A stretch of 64,000 bases of DNA from JAAOIF01 sp965206195 (GCA_965206195.1 CBDBIZ010000011.1:248001-312000); one strand, 5' to 3'. Positions 1 through 9,304 are shown, numbered from the stretch's first letter. The notes: generated by a model not told the origin, from the sequence alone. Program-made: numbers and translations.

Positions 1-800
1 GTAAATTCAGGATTATGGCGCGTAGAAAGTCCTTCATTGCGAAAATTACGGTTGATTTCAAACACTCTATCCATCCCGCCTACAACCAAACGCTTAAGAT
101 AAAGTTCAGGGGCAATACGCAAGTACATCGGCATATCAAGTGCGTTGTGATGGGTGGCAAACGCTTTGGCAATTGCCCCACCTGGCAAAGTTTGTAACAT
201 CGGGGTTTCTACCTCAGTGAACGCATGATTATCAAAAAACTGACGAATATAACTGACAATCTTAGAACGCCGTTTGAATGTATCACGTGATGCTTGATTC
301 ATAATTAAATCAACATAACGCTGACGATAGCGCACTTCAGTGTCGCTCAAACCATAAAACTTTTCAGGCAAAGGGCGCAAAGATTTGGTGAGTAATTTAA
401 TCTCACTAATACGCACCGAAAGCTCGCCAACATTGGTTTTAAATAAGATGCCGATAGTACCGATAATATCACCAACATCCCATTTTTTAAACTGTTCATT
501 ATAAAAGCCTGCAGGCAACTCATCACGGGTAACAAATACTTGAATTTGCCCGCTAGCATCTTGAATATGGGCAAAACTCGCCTTGCCCATCACTCGCTTG
601 AGCATCATTCGCCCTGCAATTGAGACTTTGATATTTTTCTCTTCCAATTGCACTTTAGAAAAACCATCAAACTCATTAATAATATTTTGCGCTAAATGAT
701 CAGGCTTAAAATCATTAACAAATGGATTGCGCTCTTCTCTTAAAATGGCTAATTTTGCTTTTCTTGCTATAACAAGTTTGTTATCATCTTGGTTGTTCAT
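1..800 (-). CDS. lysS: Lysyl-tRNA synthetase, class II (partial, C-terminus outside window)
   Basis: This enzyme charges tRNA-Lys with lysine. About 266 N-terminal codons are visible. The OB-fold anticodon-binding domain comes first (around residues 60-140, including KASFAHIQDASGQIQVF), then the start of the class II catalytic core with the motif-2 stretch FEINRNFRNEGLSTRHNPEF at the window edge. The ATG at 800 gives MNNQDDNKLV. The first codons overlap the stop of the upstream TPR gene by 17 bp, so the two are probably co-transcribed. The gene runs off the left edge. Identification is firm. Confidence 0.95.
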   Translation of the reverse strand, partial: MNNQDDNKLVIARKAKLAILREERNPFVNDFKPDHLAQNIINEFDGFSKVQLEEKNIKVSIAGRMMLKRVMGKASFAHIQDASGQIQVFVTRDELPAGFYNEQFKKWDVGDIIGTIGILFKTNVGELSVRISEIKLLTKSLRPLPEKFYGLSDTEVRYRQRYVDLIMNQASRDTFKRRSKIVSYIRQFFDNHAFTEVETPMLQTLPGGAIAKAFATHHNALDMPMYLRIAPELYLKRLVVGGMDRVFEINRNFRNEGLSTRHNPEF

Positions 801-1452
801 TTTTTTCTAAATCCAGTTGCGCCAAAGACTTTGCCAAGGCAAAATCCGCCTCTGATTGTTTCATTTCACCCATGTATTTTAGCAAAGTAGCACGATTATA
901 ATAAGCCTGATAAAAATTTGCATCTAATTGAATGACCCGATTGAAATCTTTGAGCGCCAAAGTGTTCTTACTAATTTTCATGTAGGCGTTACCACGGTTA
1001 TAAATTGCAGCAATATAGTCGGCATCAATAGCAATGGCGTATGTATAATTCTCAATTGCTTGAGTGATTTTATTAAGCCTGTCATAGCAATTACCTAAAT
1101 TGTTAAACGCGCCACAATCTTTAGTGTTGAGTGCTAAGGATTTTTCAAAATAGGTGGTTGCCTGTTTGAAATCTTGTTTCTGTTGTGCCATAGTTGCCAA
1201 GCAAAAATACGCCTCTGCGCTATCGGGGTTGGCATTAATCGCATTGGATATACTTTCAAACGCCAAATCATCATTACTTTCTAATTGATGCAAATGAGCT
1301 AAATTAAGGTAGGCGTGGGCACTCAGTGTTTGATCTATTTCTGGATGATTGAGTAAGCTGTTCCATGCCTGAATTGCCAAAGAATGTTCGCTATTTTTTT
1401 GGTGTGCATAAGCAACCACCATCAAATCACCAAGTTTGGTTTCACTATTCAT
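784..1452 (-). CDS. Tetratricopeptide repeat protein
   Basis: This 222-residue protein consists almost wholly of tandem 34-residue TPR units (about five between residues 35 and 210), with typical pieces such as SAEAYFCLATMAQQK, GAFNNLGNCYDRL and AAIYNRGNAYMKI. No signal peptide or membrane segment is seen, so it is probably a cytoplasmic protein-protein interaction scaffold. It starts 4 bp inside the end of yjbQ and overlaps lysS by 17 bp, giving a ccmH-yjbQ-TPR-lysS run. The partner and function cannot be told from sequence. Confidence 0.8.
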   Translation of the reverse strand: MNSETKLGDLMVVAYAHQKNSEHSLAIQAWNSLLNHPEIDQTLSAHAYLNLAHLHQLESNDDLAFESISNAINANPDSAEAYFCLATMAQQKQDFKQATTYFEKSLALNTKDCGAFNNLGNCYDRLNKITQAIENYTYAIAIDADYIAAIYNRGNAYMKISKNTLALKDFNRVIQLDANFYQAYYNRATLLKYMGEMKQSEADFALAKSLAQLDLEKNEQPR

Positions 1453-1850
1453 GACAAAGTAATAATGAGTTTACGATTATTTTTTCCAGCACGATGCTCA
1501 TATAAAAACAAGCCTTGAAATTTACCCAGCAATAATTGACTATCTGCTATGGGTATGGTTTTGCTTTCACCAGTTAAAATACTACGAATATGCCCTGACA
1601 TATCAAAATCACCCTGAATTTTGTGTCGATACGTAGCGTCACCATCTACTACATATTTTTGCAGGTAATCCTCAATATCTAGTAGCACGTTTGAATCTTC
1701 ATTCGCAGTAATCATCAACGACGCTGAACTATGGGCAACAAAAATATGACAAAGTTGAGCTTGACTATTGGCAACGACAGCATTGATTAGTTGCGTGATT
1801 TCAATCGCGCCACGATTTTTGGTAGTAATCAACAACTCATGCTGACTCAC
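1449..1850 (-). CDS. yjbQ: YjbQ/UPF0047 family protein
   Basis: This 133-residue single-domain protein has the UPF0047 hallmarks: the HSSASLMITANED stretch, a DATYRHKIQGD motif, the conserved GHIRSIL segment and a C-terminal QGLFLYEHR. Family members show weak thiamine-phosphate synthase activity in vitro, but their physiological role is unsettled. The start overlaps the ccmH stop by 4 bp (ATGA-type coupling). Full family length. Confidence 0.88.
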   Translation of the reverse strand: MSQHELLITTKNRGAIEITQLINAVVANSQAQLCHIFVAHSSASLMITANEDSNVLLDIEDYLQKYVVDGDATYRHKIQGDFDMSGHIRSILTGESKTIPIADSQLLLGKFQGLFLYEHRAGKNNRKLIITLS

Positions 1851-2308
1851 TTTAATAACTCCTTGGCTTTCGTGGTATCTATTTTTTGCGCTACTGTATC
1901 ACTTTTTCTTGATAGCGTGCGAATAAACAAAAATAAACCCAGTATTAAAAATGCAAACGGAGCAAACCACAATAAATAAGTGGCTTTATTGACAGGTGGT
2001 TTAAACACCACAAAGTCGCCATAACGAGCAACCATAAATTTAACGATTTCGCTATCATCACTGCCTTTAACAATCATATTTTGCACTTGCTGGCGCAAAT
2101 CCTTAGCTAAGCCGGCGTTTGAGCCACCAATACTTTGACCTTGACATACAGGACAACGAATCTCATTAATCAGCCTTTGGTAGCGTTGCTGTTGTTGGTT
2201 GTTGTTAAAAGTCGTGGCATCAATGCTCTGCGCATGGGCTAAATTCATTGAACCAAGCAATAATAAAAATTGAATACCAACGATATTAGCACAAGTAAAA
2301 TAACGCAT
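1847..2308 (-). CDS. ccmH: Cytochrome c-type biogenesis protein CcmH
   Basis: CcmH keeps apocytochrome c CxxCH cysteines reduced for heme ligation in the periplasm. The 153-residue form has a signal peptide (GIQFLLLLGSMNLAHAQ), the redox motif RCPVCQGQS (Cys52/Cys55), the family helix DLRQQVQNMI and a C-terminal membrane anchor (about residues 102-125). The ATG at 2308 was chosen because the upstream in-frame ATG (2362) would overlap the divergent uup gene and precede the signal peptide. It lies far from ccmC-D-E-G (60.3-62.2 kb), so the ccm genes are scattered. Confidence 0.9.
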   Translation of the reverse strand: MRYFTCANIVGIQFLLLLGSMNLAHAQSIDATTFNNNQQQQRYQRLINEIRCPVCQGQSIGGSNAGLAKDLRQQVQNMIVKGSDDSEIVKFMVARYGDFVVFKPPVNKATYLLWFAPFAFLILGLFLFIRTLSRKSDTVAQKIDTTKAKELLK

Positions 2309-2355
2309 AGAAAAAACCCAATGCAAAATATAAAATAATCCTAAGATTTTAACCC

Positions 2356-4209
2356 ATGCCACTTATCACACTGGATAATATTTCACTTAGCTTTTCAGAT
2401 AAGCCTGTTCTAAATGGTGTTAGTGCCACCATTCAAAAAAACGACAAAATTGCACTAATTGGGCGCAATGGCGAAGGCAAGTCAACTCTGATGCGCGTAC
2501 TGGCCAGTACTATTGGTGCTGATGACGGTCAATTAAAAATTAAAAATGGCACCAAAATTAGCTACCTAGAACAAACCCCGCCTAAAAATAATGACAAAAA
2601 TCTATTCACTATCGTTGCCGAAGGCTTGGGTGATGTGGGTTTGGTTTTAATCAATTATCAATATTATATCAACAATGCACAGTTGGACAAAGCAGATGAT
2701 TTACAACAACAGCTTGACCAATTGAATGCTTGGCAATATTTACATAAGATTGAGGCGATTCTCAATCGTTTTACTCTTGACCCTGAGGCTATTTTATCCA
2801 CGCTTTCTGGCGGTTGGCGACGACGCGCTATGCTAGCGCGTGCGCTGATTGCACAGCCTGATGTTTTGCTACTTGACGAACCGACCAATCACATGGATAT
2901 TACTGCCATTTTGGATTTGGAAAAAATGCTCAAAGATTTTCATGGTACTTTGGTTTTAATTAGCCATGACCGCGCCTTTATGGCAAATATTGTCAACAAG
3001 GTATTTGACCTAGATCGAGGCAATTTGTCAGTCTTTGATTGTGGCTATCAAGATTATATACAACGCAAAGACAACCAACTAAACGCCGAACAGTTGAGTA
3101 ATACCCGTTTTAATAAAAAACTCGCCCAAGAAGAAGCGTGGATTCGCCAAGGCATCAAAGCGCGGCGCACCCGCAATGAGGGGCGAGTGCGTGCATTAAA
3201 AACCATGCGAGAATCATTTATCAACCGTCGTAAAAAACAAGGCAATATCAAAATTCACGCATTGCAAGAAGATGAAAAACGCAACTCTAAATTGGTATTT
3301 GAAGTCAAAAAAATTAATTATCAAATTGCTGGTTTACAACTGGTAAAAGATTTTTCAATGCTGGTGCTTAAAGGTGAAAAAATTGGCGTAATTGGCGCTA
3401 ATGGCTCAGGGAAATCAACCCTCATCAAACTTTTACTGGATGAACTGCAACCTAATAGTGGCAGCATTCGTCGCGCAAAAACTATCAAGTTAGCGTATTT
3501 TGACCAGATGCGTAAGAGCCTTAATCCGAATATGAAAGCAATGGATTTTGTCTCAGGCGGACGTGAACGTATTGACATCGGCGGCAAAAGCAAACACATT
3601 ATAGGTTATCTGCATCAATTTTTATTTACCAGTAAACAAGCCATGTCACCAATTAAAATGTTTTCTGGGGGTGAAAAAAATCGCCTAATGCTGGCTAAAA
3701 TTCTCTCCCAACCTGCCAATTTATTGATATTGGATGAGCCGACCAATGATTTAGACATCGAAACTTTAGAATTGCTAGAAGAAATGCTAATAAACTATAC
3801 GGGAACGCTGATTTTAATCTCACACGACCGCAACTTTCTCAATCATGTAGTTGGTTCAACTATTGTCATGGACGGAAATGGCATCATCAACCAATATGCT
3901 GGTGGTTATGACGATTATTTATTGCAAAAACAAAGTAACTTAGAGCAACAACAAAAATCCAAAACCCAAACCCAAACGCCTTTAAAGCCAAAAACTACCA
4001 ATAAAAAACTTAGCTATAAACAGCAGCAAGTATTGAAAACACTGCCTGATAAAATTGAAAAAATAGAAATGGAAATTGGCGAAATTCAATTACAACTCGC
4101 AAATCCTGAGTTTTTCCAACAGGCTCAGTCTCAAAACACACTGATTAAATTAGCAAAATTAGAGGCGGATTTAACAAGATACTTTGAACAATGGGGCGAG
4201 TTGGAATGA
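2356..4209 (+). CDS. uup: ABC-F ATPase Uup
   Basis: This soluble protein carries two ABC ATPase domains and no membrane segments. Walker A motifs are GRNGEGKST (around residue 36) and GANGSGKST (around residue 350). Signature motifs are TLSGGWRRR and MFSGGEKNR, and Walker B motifs LLLDEPTNHMD and LILDEPTNDLD. The interdomain linker has EEAWIRQGIKARRTRNEGRV, typical of Uup, and a C-terminal coiled coil (about 560-617) as in Uup rather than YheS. Uup is linked to ribosome function and to DNA-junction/transposon excision phenotypes. Its stop overlaps the next gene (ATGA). Confidence 0.92.
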   Translation: MPLITLDNISLSFSDKPVLNGVSATIQKNDKIALIGRNGEGKSTLMRVLASTIGADDGQLKIKNGTKISYLEQTPPKNNDKNLFTIVAEGLGDVGLVLINYQYYINNAQLDKADDLQQQLDQLNAWQYLHKIEAILNRFTLDPEAILSTLSGGWRRRAMLARALIAQPDVLLLDEPTNHMDITAILDLEKMLKDFHGTLVLISHDRAFMANIVNKVFDLDRGNLSVFDCGYQDYIQRKDNQLNAEQLSNTRFNKKLAQEEAWIRQGIKARRTRNEGRVRALKTMRESFINRRKKQGNIKIHALQEDEKRNSKLVFEVKKINYQIAGLQLVKDFSMLVLKGEKIGVIGANGSGKSTLIKLLLDELQPNSGSIRRAKTIKLAYFDQMRKSLNPNMKAMDFVSGGRERIDIGGKSKHIIGYLHQFLFTSKQAMSPIKMFSGGEKNRLMLAKILSQPANLLILDEPTNDLDIETLELLEEMLINYTGTLILISHDRNFLNHVVGSTIVMDGNGIINQYAGGYDDYLLQKQSNLEQQQKSKTQTQTPLKPKTTNKKLSYKQQQVLKTLPDKIEKIEMEIGEIQLQLANPEFFQQAQSQNTLIKLAKLEADLTRYFEQWGELE

Positions 4210-4739
4210 TACCTCTAGTCGTTGATTTAGACCATACACTCATCAATACTGATTTATTGTATGAGTCCTTGATTGGATTGTTAAAAAAACAACCTTGGTT
4301 GATTTTCATCTATCCAATTTGGTTTGCCAAAGGCAAAGGTTATTTAAAAGAGCAATTGACAAAACGCCTGAGTATTGATGTTACGACTCTACCCTATATT
4401 CAAAGCACCATTGATTACATTCTTGAGCGTAAAAAAGCAGGTGATAAAATCATTCTTGCCACCGCATCGCACAAAAACTACGCTTTTGCTGTCGCCAAAC
4501 ACATCAAATTGTTTGACGATGTAATGGCAAGCAATGCACACTTTAATCTGTCATCTCATAACAAAGCCTCAAAATTAATCGAGCGCTTTGGCAACAAAGG
4601 CTTTGATTATATAGGTGACCATAAGCGTGATTTACCTGTGTGGGAGGCATCAAATTTAGCAATATTGGCGAATGTTTCAAACAAGGTCATCAAAAAAACC
4701 AAACATCTAAACACCCTAATTATTCTTGTAAAACGCTAA
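4206..4739 (+). CDS. HAD-family phosphatase resembling the N-terminal half of UbiA fusion proteins
   Basis: This 177-residue protein has the HAD nucleophile motif LVVDLDHTLINTD at the N-terminus, motif II ILATAS (around residue 86) and the motif III/IV region DYIGDHKRDLPVW (around 140). The pattern, including YLKEQL after motif I, resembles the HAD domain that precedes UbiA prenyltransferase in two-domain proteins, from memory. No UbiA domain follows: the ORF stops where it would begin and a convergent gene starts. ATG 4206 overlaps the uup stop in an ATGA, so the two are translationally coupled. Substrate unknown. Confidence 0.75.
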   Translation: MIPLVVDLDHTLINTDLLYESLIGLLKKQPWLIFIYPIWFAKGKGYLKEQLTKRLSIDVTTLPYIQSTIDYILERKKAGDKIILATASHKNYAFAVAKHIKLFDDVMASNAHFNLSSHNKASKLIERFGNKGFDYIGDHKRDLPVWEASNLAILANVSNKVIKKTKHLNTLIILVKR

Positions 4740-4915
4740 ACACCCTCAATCAAATACGACAAAATAGCGAGCAATACATAAATTAAACCAACTACCACCA
4801 AAGTAATGGCAATAACTCTTGCTAATATCAAGTTTTTGTTAAAAATACGATTGCTGACAAACCACACAACGTAGCTAATAATAAAAACCGCCATTAAAAT
4901 TCTGATTAAAAACAT
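4736..4915 (-). CDS. Small two-helix membrane protein
   Basis: A 59-residue product with two hydrophobic helices (about 2-20 and 27-53) separated by a short polar turn with NRIFNKN. The ATG at 4915 is preferred over the longer reading because a GGGAGAG ribosome-binding site lies just upstream and the start then falls after the uvrC stop, 10 bp away. It is probably a distal gene of the uvrC transcript. It overlaps the convergent HAD gene by 4 bp. No family recognised. Confidence 0.6.
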   Translation of the reverse strand: MFLIRILMAVFIISYVVWFVSNRIFNKNLILARVIAITLVVVGLIYVLLAILSYLIEGV

Positions 4916-4925
4916 AGCTCTCCCA

Positions 4926-6722
4926 TTAGGTGGTGTTTCTAAATCTATCAACTATTTTAGTCGCCAAATCAATACTAATACCATCAACTTTAATAATTTC
5001 ATCAATAGAGGCTTTTTGAATTTCTTGCAAACCGCCAAAATAATTCAACAGTGCACTGCGGCGTAATTTACCTATCCCTTTAATCGCTTCAAGCGGTGAG
5101 GTTTGGCGCTTTTTATCACGTTTTTTTCGATGATTTTTAATCGCAAAACGATGTGATTCATCGCGAATATGGTTAATTAGCATCAGCGCTTGATCGTGTG
5201 GCGGCAGGTTGATTTTTTGAGTTTTGTCGTCTTTTATCATAATTAAAGTCTCCAGCCCCGCCTTTCTACCCTCACCTTTTGCCACACCGACCAATTGCAC
5301 GGACTCAATGCCAATCGAATTCATTACCATAATGGCTTGATTAAGCTGCCCCAGCCCACCATCAATAAATATTACATCAGGCAAAGGTTTATGGTCTTTT
5401 AGCAAACGCGAATAACGCCTAAAAACAGCCTGATTGATTGCCGCGTAATCATCACCTGGGGTGATACCTTTGATATTAAATTGGCGGTATTTACTCACCT
5501 TAGGCAAACCTTTTTCAAACACCACACACGAGGCAACACTCGCCTCGCCCATGGTATGGCTAATATCAAAACATTCCATATAGTTAGGCAAAGAGCTGAG
5601 ATTTAGAGTTGTTTGTAGTTGTACAAGTTGGGTGTGCTTGGTGAATTTTGAAATTAAGTGTTGTTTAAGGTTTTCTTGTTGAGTCAATGTAGCAATCTTT
5701 AAAAAATGACGTTTGTCCTTTTGTGGGGTATCAATAATACGGGTTGATAGTGCTGAGGCAATGAGTTCTTTATCGACTAATTTTTCACTCAACAACAATT
5801 GTTTGGGGCTGTTTTTGCCGAGATAATACAACGGTAAAAAAGCAGACAAAACCGCCTGAGATGATTTGCCTTTGGTGTTTTTTGGGAAAATACTGTCTTG
5901 CCCAATTTGCTTGCCTGAGCGTACAAATATTATACCAATACTATGGATGCCGTCTTGTTTAACGATACTAATAACATCCATGTCATTCATACTTTGTGAG
6001 CTGTGTTGTTCTTGGATGGTGCGCAAACCAATTAACTGGTCGCGATAATGCGCAGCCAATTCAAAATCCAAATCTTTTGCTGCTTGTTGCATTTTTTCCG
6101 ATATTTTATCTAGCGTTTGCTTACCTTTACCACTTAAAAATAACGCCATCATCGCCACATCTTGGGTGTAATTTTCGTCGCTTATTTTACCAACACAAGG
6201 TGCGCTACAAAGCCCAATTTGATATTCTAAACAAGGTCTTGAACGGGCTCGGTATGTCACATTAGTGCATTGGCGCACTTTGAATATTTTTTTTAATAAG
6301 GCTAGGGAATCGCGTACTACGTGAGCAGAGGCATACGGACCAAAAAATTGATCGGTTTTATTTTTATCGCCACGGTAGAAACCTACTCTGGGGTGTGGGT
6401 CGTTGCTAATACAAATGTAGGGATAACTTTTTGCATCTTTAAGCAAAATATTGTATCGCGGCATATGTTGTTTTATCAGCTCATTTTCCAATAGCAAAGC
6501 CTGAGTTTCAGTCGCGGTAATCAACACCTTAAAATCTTTAATATTAGCGACTAAGGCTTTGGTTTTATCGTCTGCGTGACTTTTATTAAAATAGCTTGAT
6601 ACCCGCTTCTTAAGGTTTTTTGCCTTGCCGACATAAATTACCTGCGCGTTTTTATCCAACATTTGATAAACGCCTGGATAATGACTCAGATTTTTCAGTT
6701 TAGCAAGGTAAAATAATGACAT
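4926..6722 (-). CDS. uvrC: UvrABC system protein C
   Basis: UvrC makes both incisions in nucleotide excision repair. Visible domains are the N-terminal GIY-YIG nuclease (HYPGVYQMLDKNAQVIYVGK, about 13-32, then KNLKKRVSSYF), cysteines of the middle region (RPCLEYQIGLCSAPCVG), the UvrB-interacting UVR helix (QAAKDLDFELAAHYRDQL), the RNase H-like C-terminal nuclease (FIDGGLGQLN) and terminal helix-hairpin-helix motifs (AIKGIGKLRRSALLNYF). The start at 6722 (MSLFYLAKL) matches the E. coli protein start. It is only 23 bp from divergent mlaC. Length 598 is normal. Confidence 0.96.
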   Translation of the reverse strand: MSLFYLAKLKNLSHYPGVYQMLDKNAQVIYVGKAKNLKKRVSSYFNKSHADDKTKALVANIKDFKVLITATETQALLLENELIKQHMPRYNILLKDAKSYPYICISNDPHPRVGFYRGDKNKTDQFFGPYASAHVVRDSLALLKKIFKVRQCTNVTYRARSRPCLEYQIGLCSAPCVGKISDENYTQDVAMMALFLSGKGKQTLDKISEKMQQAAKDLDFELAAHYRDQLIGLRTIQEQHSSQSMNDMDVISIVKQDGIHSIGIIFVRSGKQIGQDSIFPKNTKGKSSQAVLSAFLPLYYLGKNSPKQLLLSEKLVDKELIASALSTRIIDTPQKDKRHFLKIATLTQQENLKQHLISKFTKHTQLVQLQTTLNLSSLPNYMECFDISHTMGEASVASCVVFEKGLPKVSKYRQFNIKGITPGDDYAAINQAVFRRYSRLLKDHKPLPDVIFIDGGLGQLNQAIMVMNSIGIESVQLVGVAKGEGRKAGLETLIMIKDDKTQKINLPPHDQALMLINHIRDESHRFAIKNHRKKRDKKRQTSPLEAIKGIGKLRRSALLNYFGGLQEIQKASIDEIIKVDGISIDLATKIVDRFRNTT

Positions 6723-6745
6723 TTGATTTCGATGGAAAAATAACA

Positions 6746-7408
6746 ATGAAAAAAATCACAATTATATTGGCTATTTTTTATCTAGACATTGCTTTTACAA
6801 TAAGTCATGCAATGCTCATACCAAACACCTCAAGTCCAATAAAAATGGTTAGTGACTCAACCATGGATATCATTGACCCGCCTGATGTTGCAGCAATACA
6901 CTTCATAGAAAAAGCCCTATCCTCACTTAAAGAGTTAAAAAAACAAAACCAAGCTTCTGTTGAAAATATTGCAACCCTAATGAAAGTTAAAATCTTACCT
7001 AATGTTGCACTGGATGTTGCAACTGAACTGGCACTTAAAAAACATTGGATTAAACTCAACAATCAGCAAAAATTAATCTTTCAAAAATACATTCAACAAT
7101 CTTTAATCAAAGACTATGCAGGTATTTTAAACACTTATGACAGGCCTGGTGACATTAACATTAAAGCCGACCCTCAAATAAAACGCAAAGACAACAAAGC
7201 GATTGTGAAACTATTGATCAATTTACACGATAATTCAAGTCCCATTATGGTTTCTTTAAAAATGATTTGGTCTTATCAATGGCGTATTTATGATGTTGTG
7301 TTCTCAGGCGTAAGTTTAATGAAAAACTACCAGGCACAGTTTGATTCACACATCAAACGCAAAGGGATCGAAAGTTTGATTACCAAAATTGTTAAAAAAA
7401 CTAAATAA
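6746..7408 (+). CDS. mlaC: MlaC-like periplasmic phospholipid-binding protein
   Basis: MlaC shuttles phospholipids between the outer-membrane MlaA complex and the inner-membrane MlaFEDB transporter. The 220-residue protein has a signal peptide ending near SHA and the family pattern: VKILPNVALDVATELAL, a LIFQKYIQQSLIKDYAG helix and the C-terminal WRIYDVVFSGVSLMKNYQAQ with the RKGIESL ending. The longer upstream ATG was rejected because it precedes the signal peptide. It sits 15 bp before murA, as the last mla genes do in other gammaproteobacteria, but mlaF, mlaE, mlaD, mlaB and ibaG are missing here. Confidence 0.85.
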   Translation: MKKITIILAIFYLDIAFTISHAMLIPNTSSPIKMVSDSTMDIIDPPDVAAIHFIEKALSSLKELKKQNQASVENIATLMKVKILPNVALDVATELALKKHWIKLNNQQKLIFQKYIQQSLIKDYAGILNTYDRPGDINIKADPQIKRKDNKAIVKLLINLHDNSSPIMVSLKMIWSYQWRIYDVVFSGVSLMKNYQAQFDSHIKRKGIESLITKIVKKTK

Positions 7409-7423
7409 CTTTTTTATTATATA

Positions 7424-8683
7424 ATGTACAAACTGATTATTCAAGGAGGAAATATCTTAACAGGAGAAGTTAAAGCGGCTGGCTCTAAAAACTCGTCTTT
7501 ACCTATTTTATTTGCCTCTATTCTAGCAGATGATCCAATCACATTAACCAATACGCCCCACCTTAGCGACATATCTACTACACTAAGGTTATTAATGGAT
7601 ATGGGCTCTGAATTTATTTTAGAATCTAATGGTGCTTTGTTTATTGACTCATCAAAACTCACCAATCTAACTGCTGATTACAGCTTAGTTAAAACCATGC
7701 GCGCTTCAATCTTGGCATTGGGTCCAATGCTGACAAAATATGGACAAGCCAAGATTTCACTACCAGGCGGTTGTGCAATTGGTAGTCGCCCTGTTGACTT
7801 ACACCTAAAAGCATTAAAAGAATTGGGCGCTACTATTGAAGTTAAAAATGGCTATATTTATGCAAGCGCTAAAGAATTGATAGGTAGTGAAATATATTTT
7901 AATCAAGTTAGCGTTACCGCAACTGAAAATGTCATAATGGCAGCCATCTTGGCAAAAGGCAAGACCATTATTAATAATGCTGCACAAGAGCCTGAAGTTT
8001 GTGATTTGTGCTTGTGCTTAAATAAAATGGGTGCAAAAATTTCAGGCATTGGCACTTCAGTATTAACCATTGAGGGGGTAAAAAATCTAAATGGTGTTGA
8101 TTATGCAGTTTGTCCAGACCGAATTGAAGCCGCCACCTATTTGATTGCTGCTAGCATCACTGGTGGCTCGATTACTGTTAAAAATATTCGCCATCAATCA
8201 ATGAGTGCAATACTAGAAAAATTGACTGAAGCTGGTGCTAATATTAAAACTCAAAACGACTCAATCACGCTCAATATGCAAGGTAGGCGCCCTAAAGCGG
8301 TTAATATTCAAACCAATACTTACCCAAGTTTTCCAACTGATATGCAAGCTCAATTTACTGCGCTTAATGCGATTGCCGATGGTCATAGCTTAATTACTGA
8401 AAATATTTTTGAAAACCGCTTTATGCACATACCCGAACTCTCACGTATGGGTGCAGACCTTACTTTAAAGGGCAATACAGTGCTTTGTAAAGGGGTAGAA
8501 TCACTCACTGGTGCGCATCTAATGGCAACTGATCTTCGAGCTTCTGCATCATTGGTATTAGCTGGATTGGCTGCTAAAGGTGCCACCACAATCAATCGTG
8601 TTTATCACCTAGATCGTGGTTATGAAACTATTGAAGAAAAATTAAAACTATTAGGCGCGCAAATCAAGCGCGTACAAGATTAA
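7424..8683 (+). CDS. murA: UDP-N-acetylglucosamine 1-carboxyvinyltransferase
   Basis: MurA performs the first committed step of peptidoglycan synthesis, transferring enolpyruvate from PEP to UDP-GlcNAc. Visible are the Lys22-Asn23 pair (AGSKNSSLP), the catalytic loop PGGCAIGSRPVDLHL with the fosfomycin-target Cys117, and the C-terminal DLRASASLVLAGLAA block. 419 residues is the normal length. No clear Shine-Dalgarno precedes the ATG, and coupling to mlaC (15 bp) is likely. hisG starts 4 bp downstream, so this is a murA-hisG-hisD operon. Confidence 0.97.
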   Translation: MYKLIIQGGNILTGEVKAAGSKNSSLPILFASILADDPITLTNTPHLSDISTTLRLLMDMGSEFILESNGALFIDSSKLTNLTADYSLVKTMRASILALGPMLTKYGQAKISLPGGCAIGSRPVDLHLKALKELGATIEVKNGYIYASAKELIGSEIYFNQVSVTATENVIMAAILAKGKTIINNAAQEPEVCDLCLCLNKMGAKISGIGTSVLTIEGVKNLNGVDYAVCPDRIEAATYLIAASITGGSITVKNIRHQSMSAILEKLTEAGANIKTQNDSITLNMQGRRPKAVNIQTNTYPSFPTDMQAQFTALNAIADGHSLITENIFENRFMHIPELSRMGADLTLKGNTVLCKGVESLTGAHLMATDLRASASLVLAGLAAKGATTINRVYHLDRGYETIEEKLKLLGAQIKRVQD

Positions 8684-8686
8684 ACT

Positions 8687-9304
8687 ATGCTAACAATTGC
8701 ACTGTCTAAGGGTAGAATTCTTAAACAAACATTACCTTTGCTTAAAAAAGCAGGTTTAGAAATTACCGATAAAGAGCTAAATTCAAGAAAACTAATACTT
8801 GATACCAACCTTGTTAATATCAAGGTTATTGTTATTCGCGCCACTGATGTGCCGGTATTTGTACAGCATGGCTGTGCCGATATGGGTATTGTTGGTAAAG
8901 ATATATTGCTAGAACACGGCGCACAAAATTTATTTGAGATATTGGATTTAAAAATTGCCCAATGCAAACTCATGGTCGCTGCTAGCAGTGCTGAAAATCT
9001 CAAGCAAAACACCTTAAAAGTTGCTACTAAATATATCAATTCTGCCAAACAATATTTTCAGCAACAAGGACAATCTTGTGAAATTATCAAGCTCTATGGT
9101 GCAATGGAACTTGCGCCTGTCGTTGGTTTGGCACATTGTATTGTTGATTTGGTAGATACTGGCAACACGCTCAAAGCCAATGGGCTGATGCCACTTGAGC
9201 ACATTGCAAATATCTCTTCTCGATTAGTGGTAAATGCCGCGGCATTTAAAACCAAAAATACTCAAATTAAACCTTGGGTAGCCAATATTGAAAAAAATCT
9301 ATGA
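8687..9304 (+). CDS. hisG: ATP phosphoribosyltransferase catalytic subunit, short form
   Basis: First enzyme of histidine biosynthesis, joining ATP and PRPP. The 205-residue protein has the N-terminal ALSKGRILKQTLPLL motif, the DVPVFVQHGCADMGIVGKD block and the phosphate-binding GLAHCIVDLVDTGNTLKANG loop. It ends after the catalytic domains and lacks the C-terminal histidine-sensing domain of the long form. Short-form HisG needs the HisS-like regulatory subunit HisZ, which is not in this window. It overlaps hisD by 4 bp (ATGA). Confidence 0.94.
   Translation: MLTIALSKGRILKQTLPLLKKAGLEITDKELNSRKLILDTNLVNIKVIVIRATDVPVFVQHGCADMGIVGKDILLEHGAQNLFEILDLKIAQCKLMVAASSAENLKQNTLKVATKYINSAKQYFQQQGQSCEIIKLYGAMELAPVVGLAHCIVDLVDTGNTLKANGLMPLEHIANISSRLVVNAAAFKTKNTQIKPWVANIEKNL

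Noticed and set aside
2309..2362. Longer ccmH start at 2362
   Set aside because: It would overlap the divergent uup start and place 18 extra residues before a clear signal peptide.
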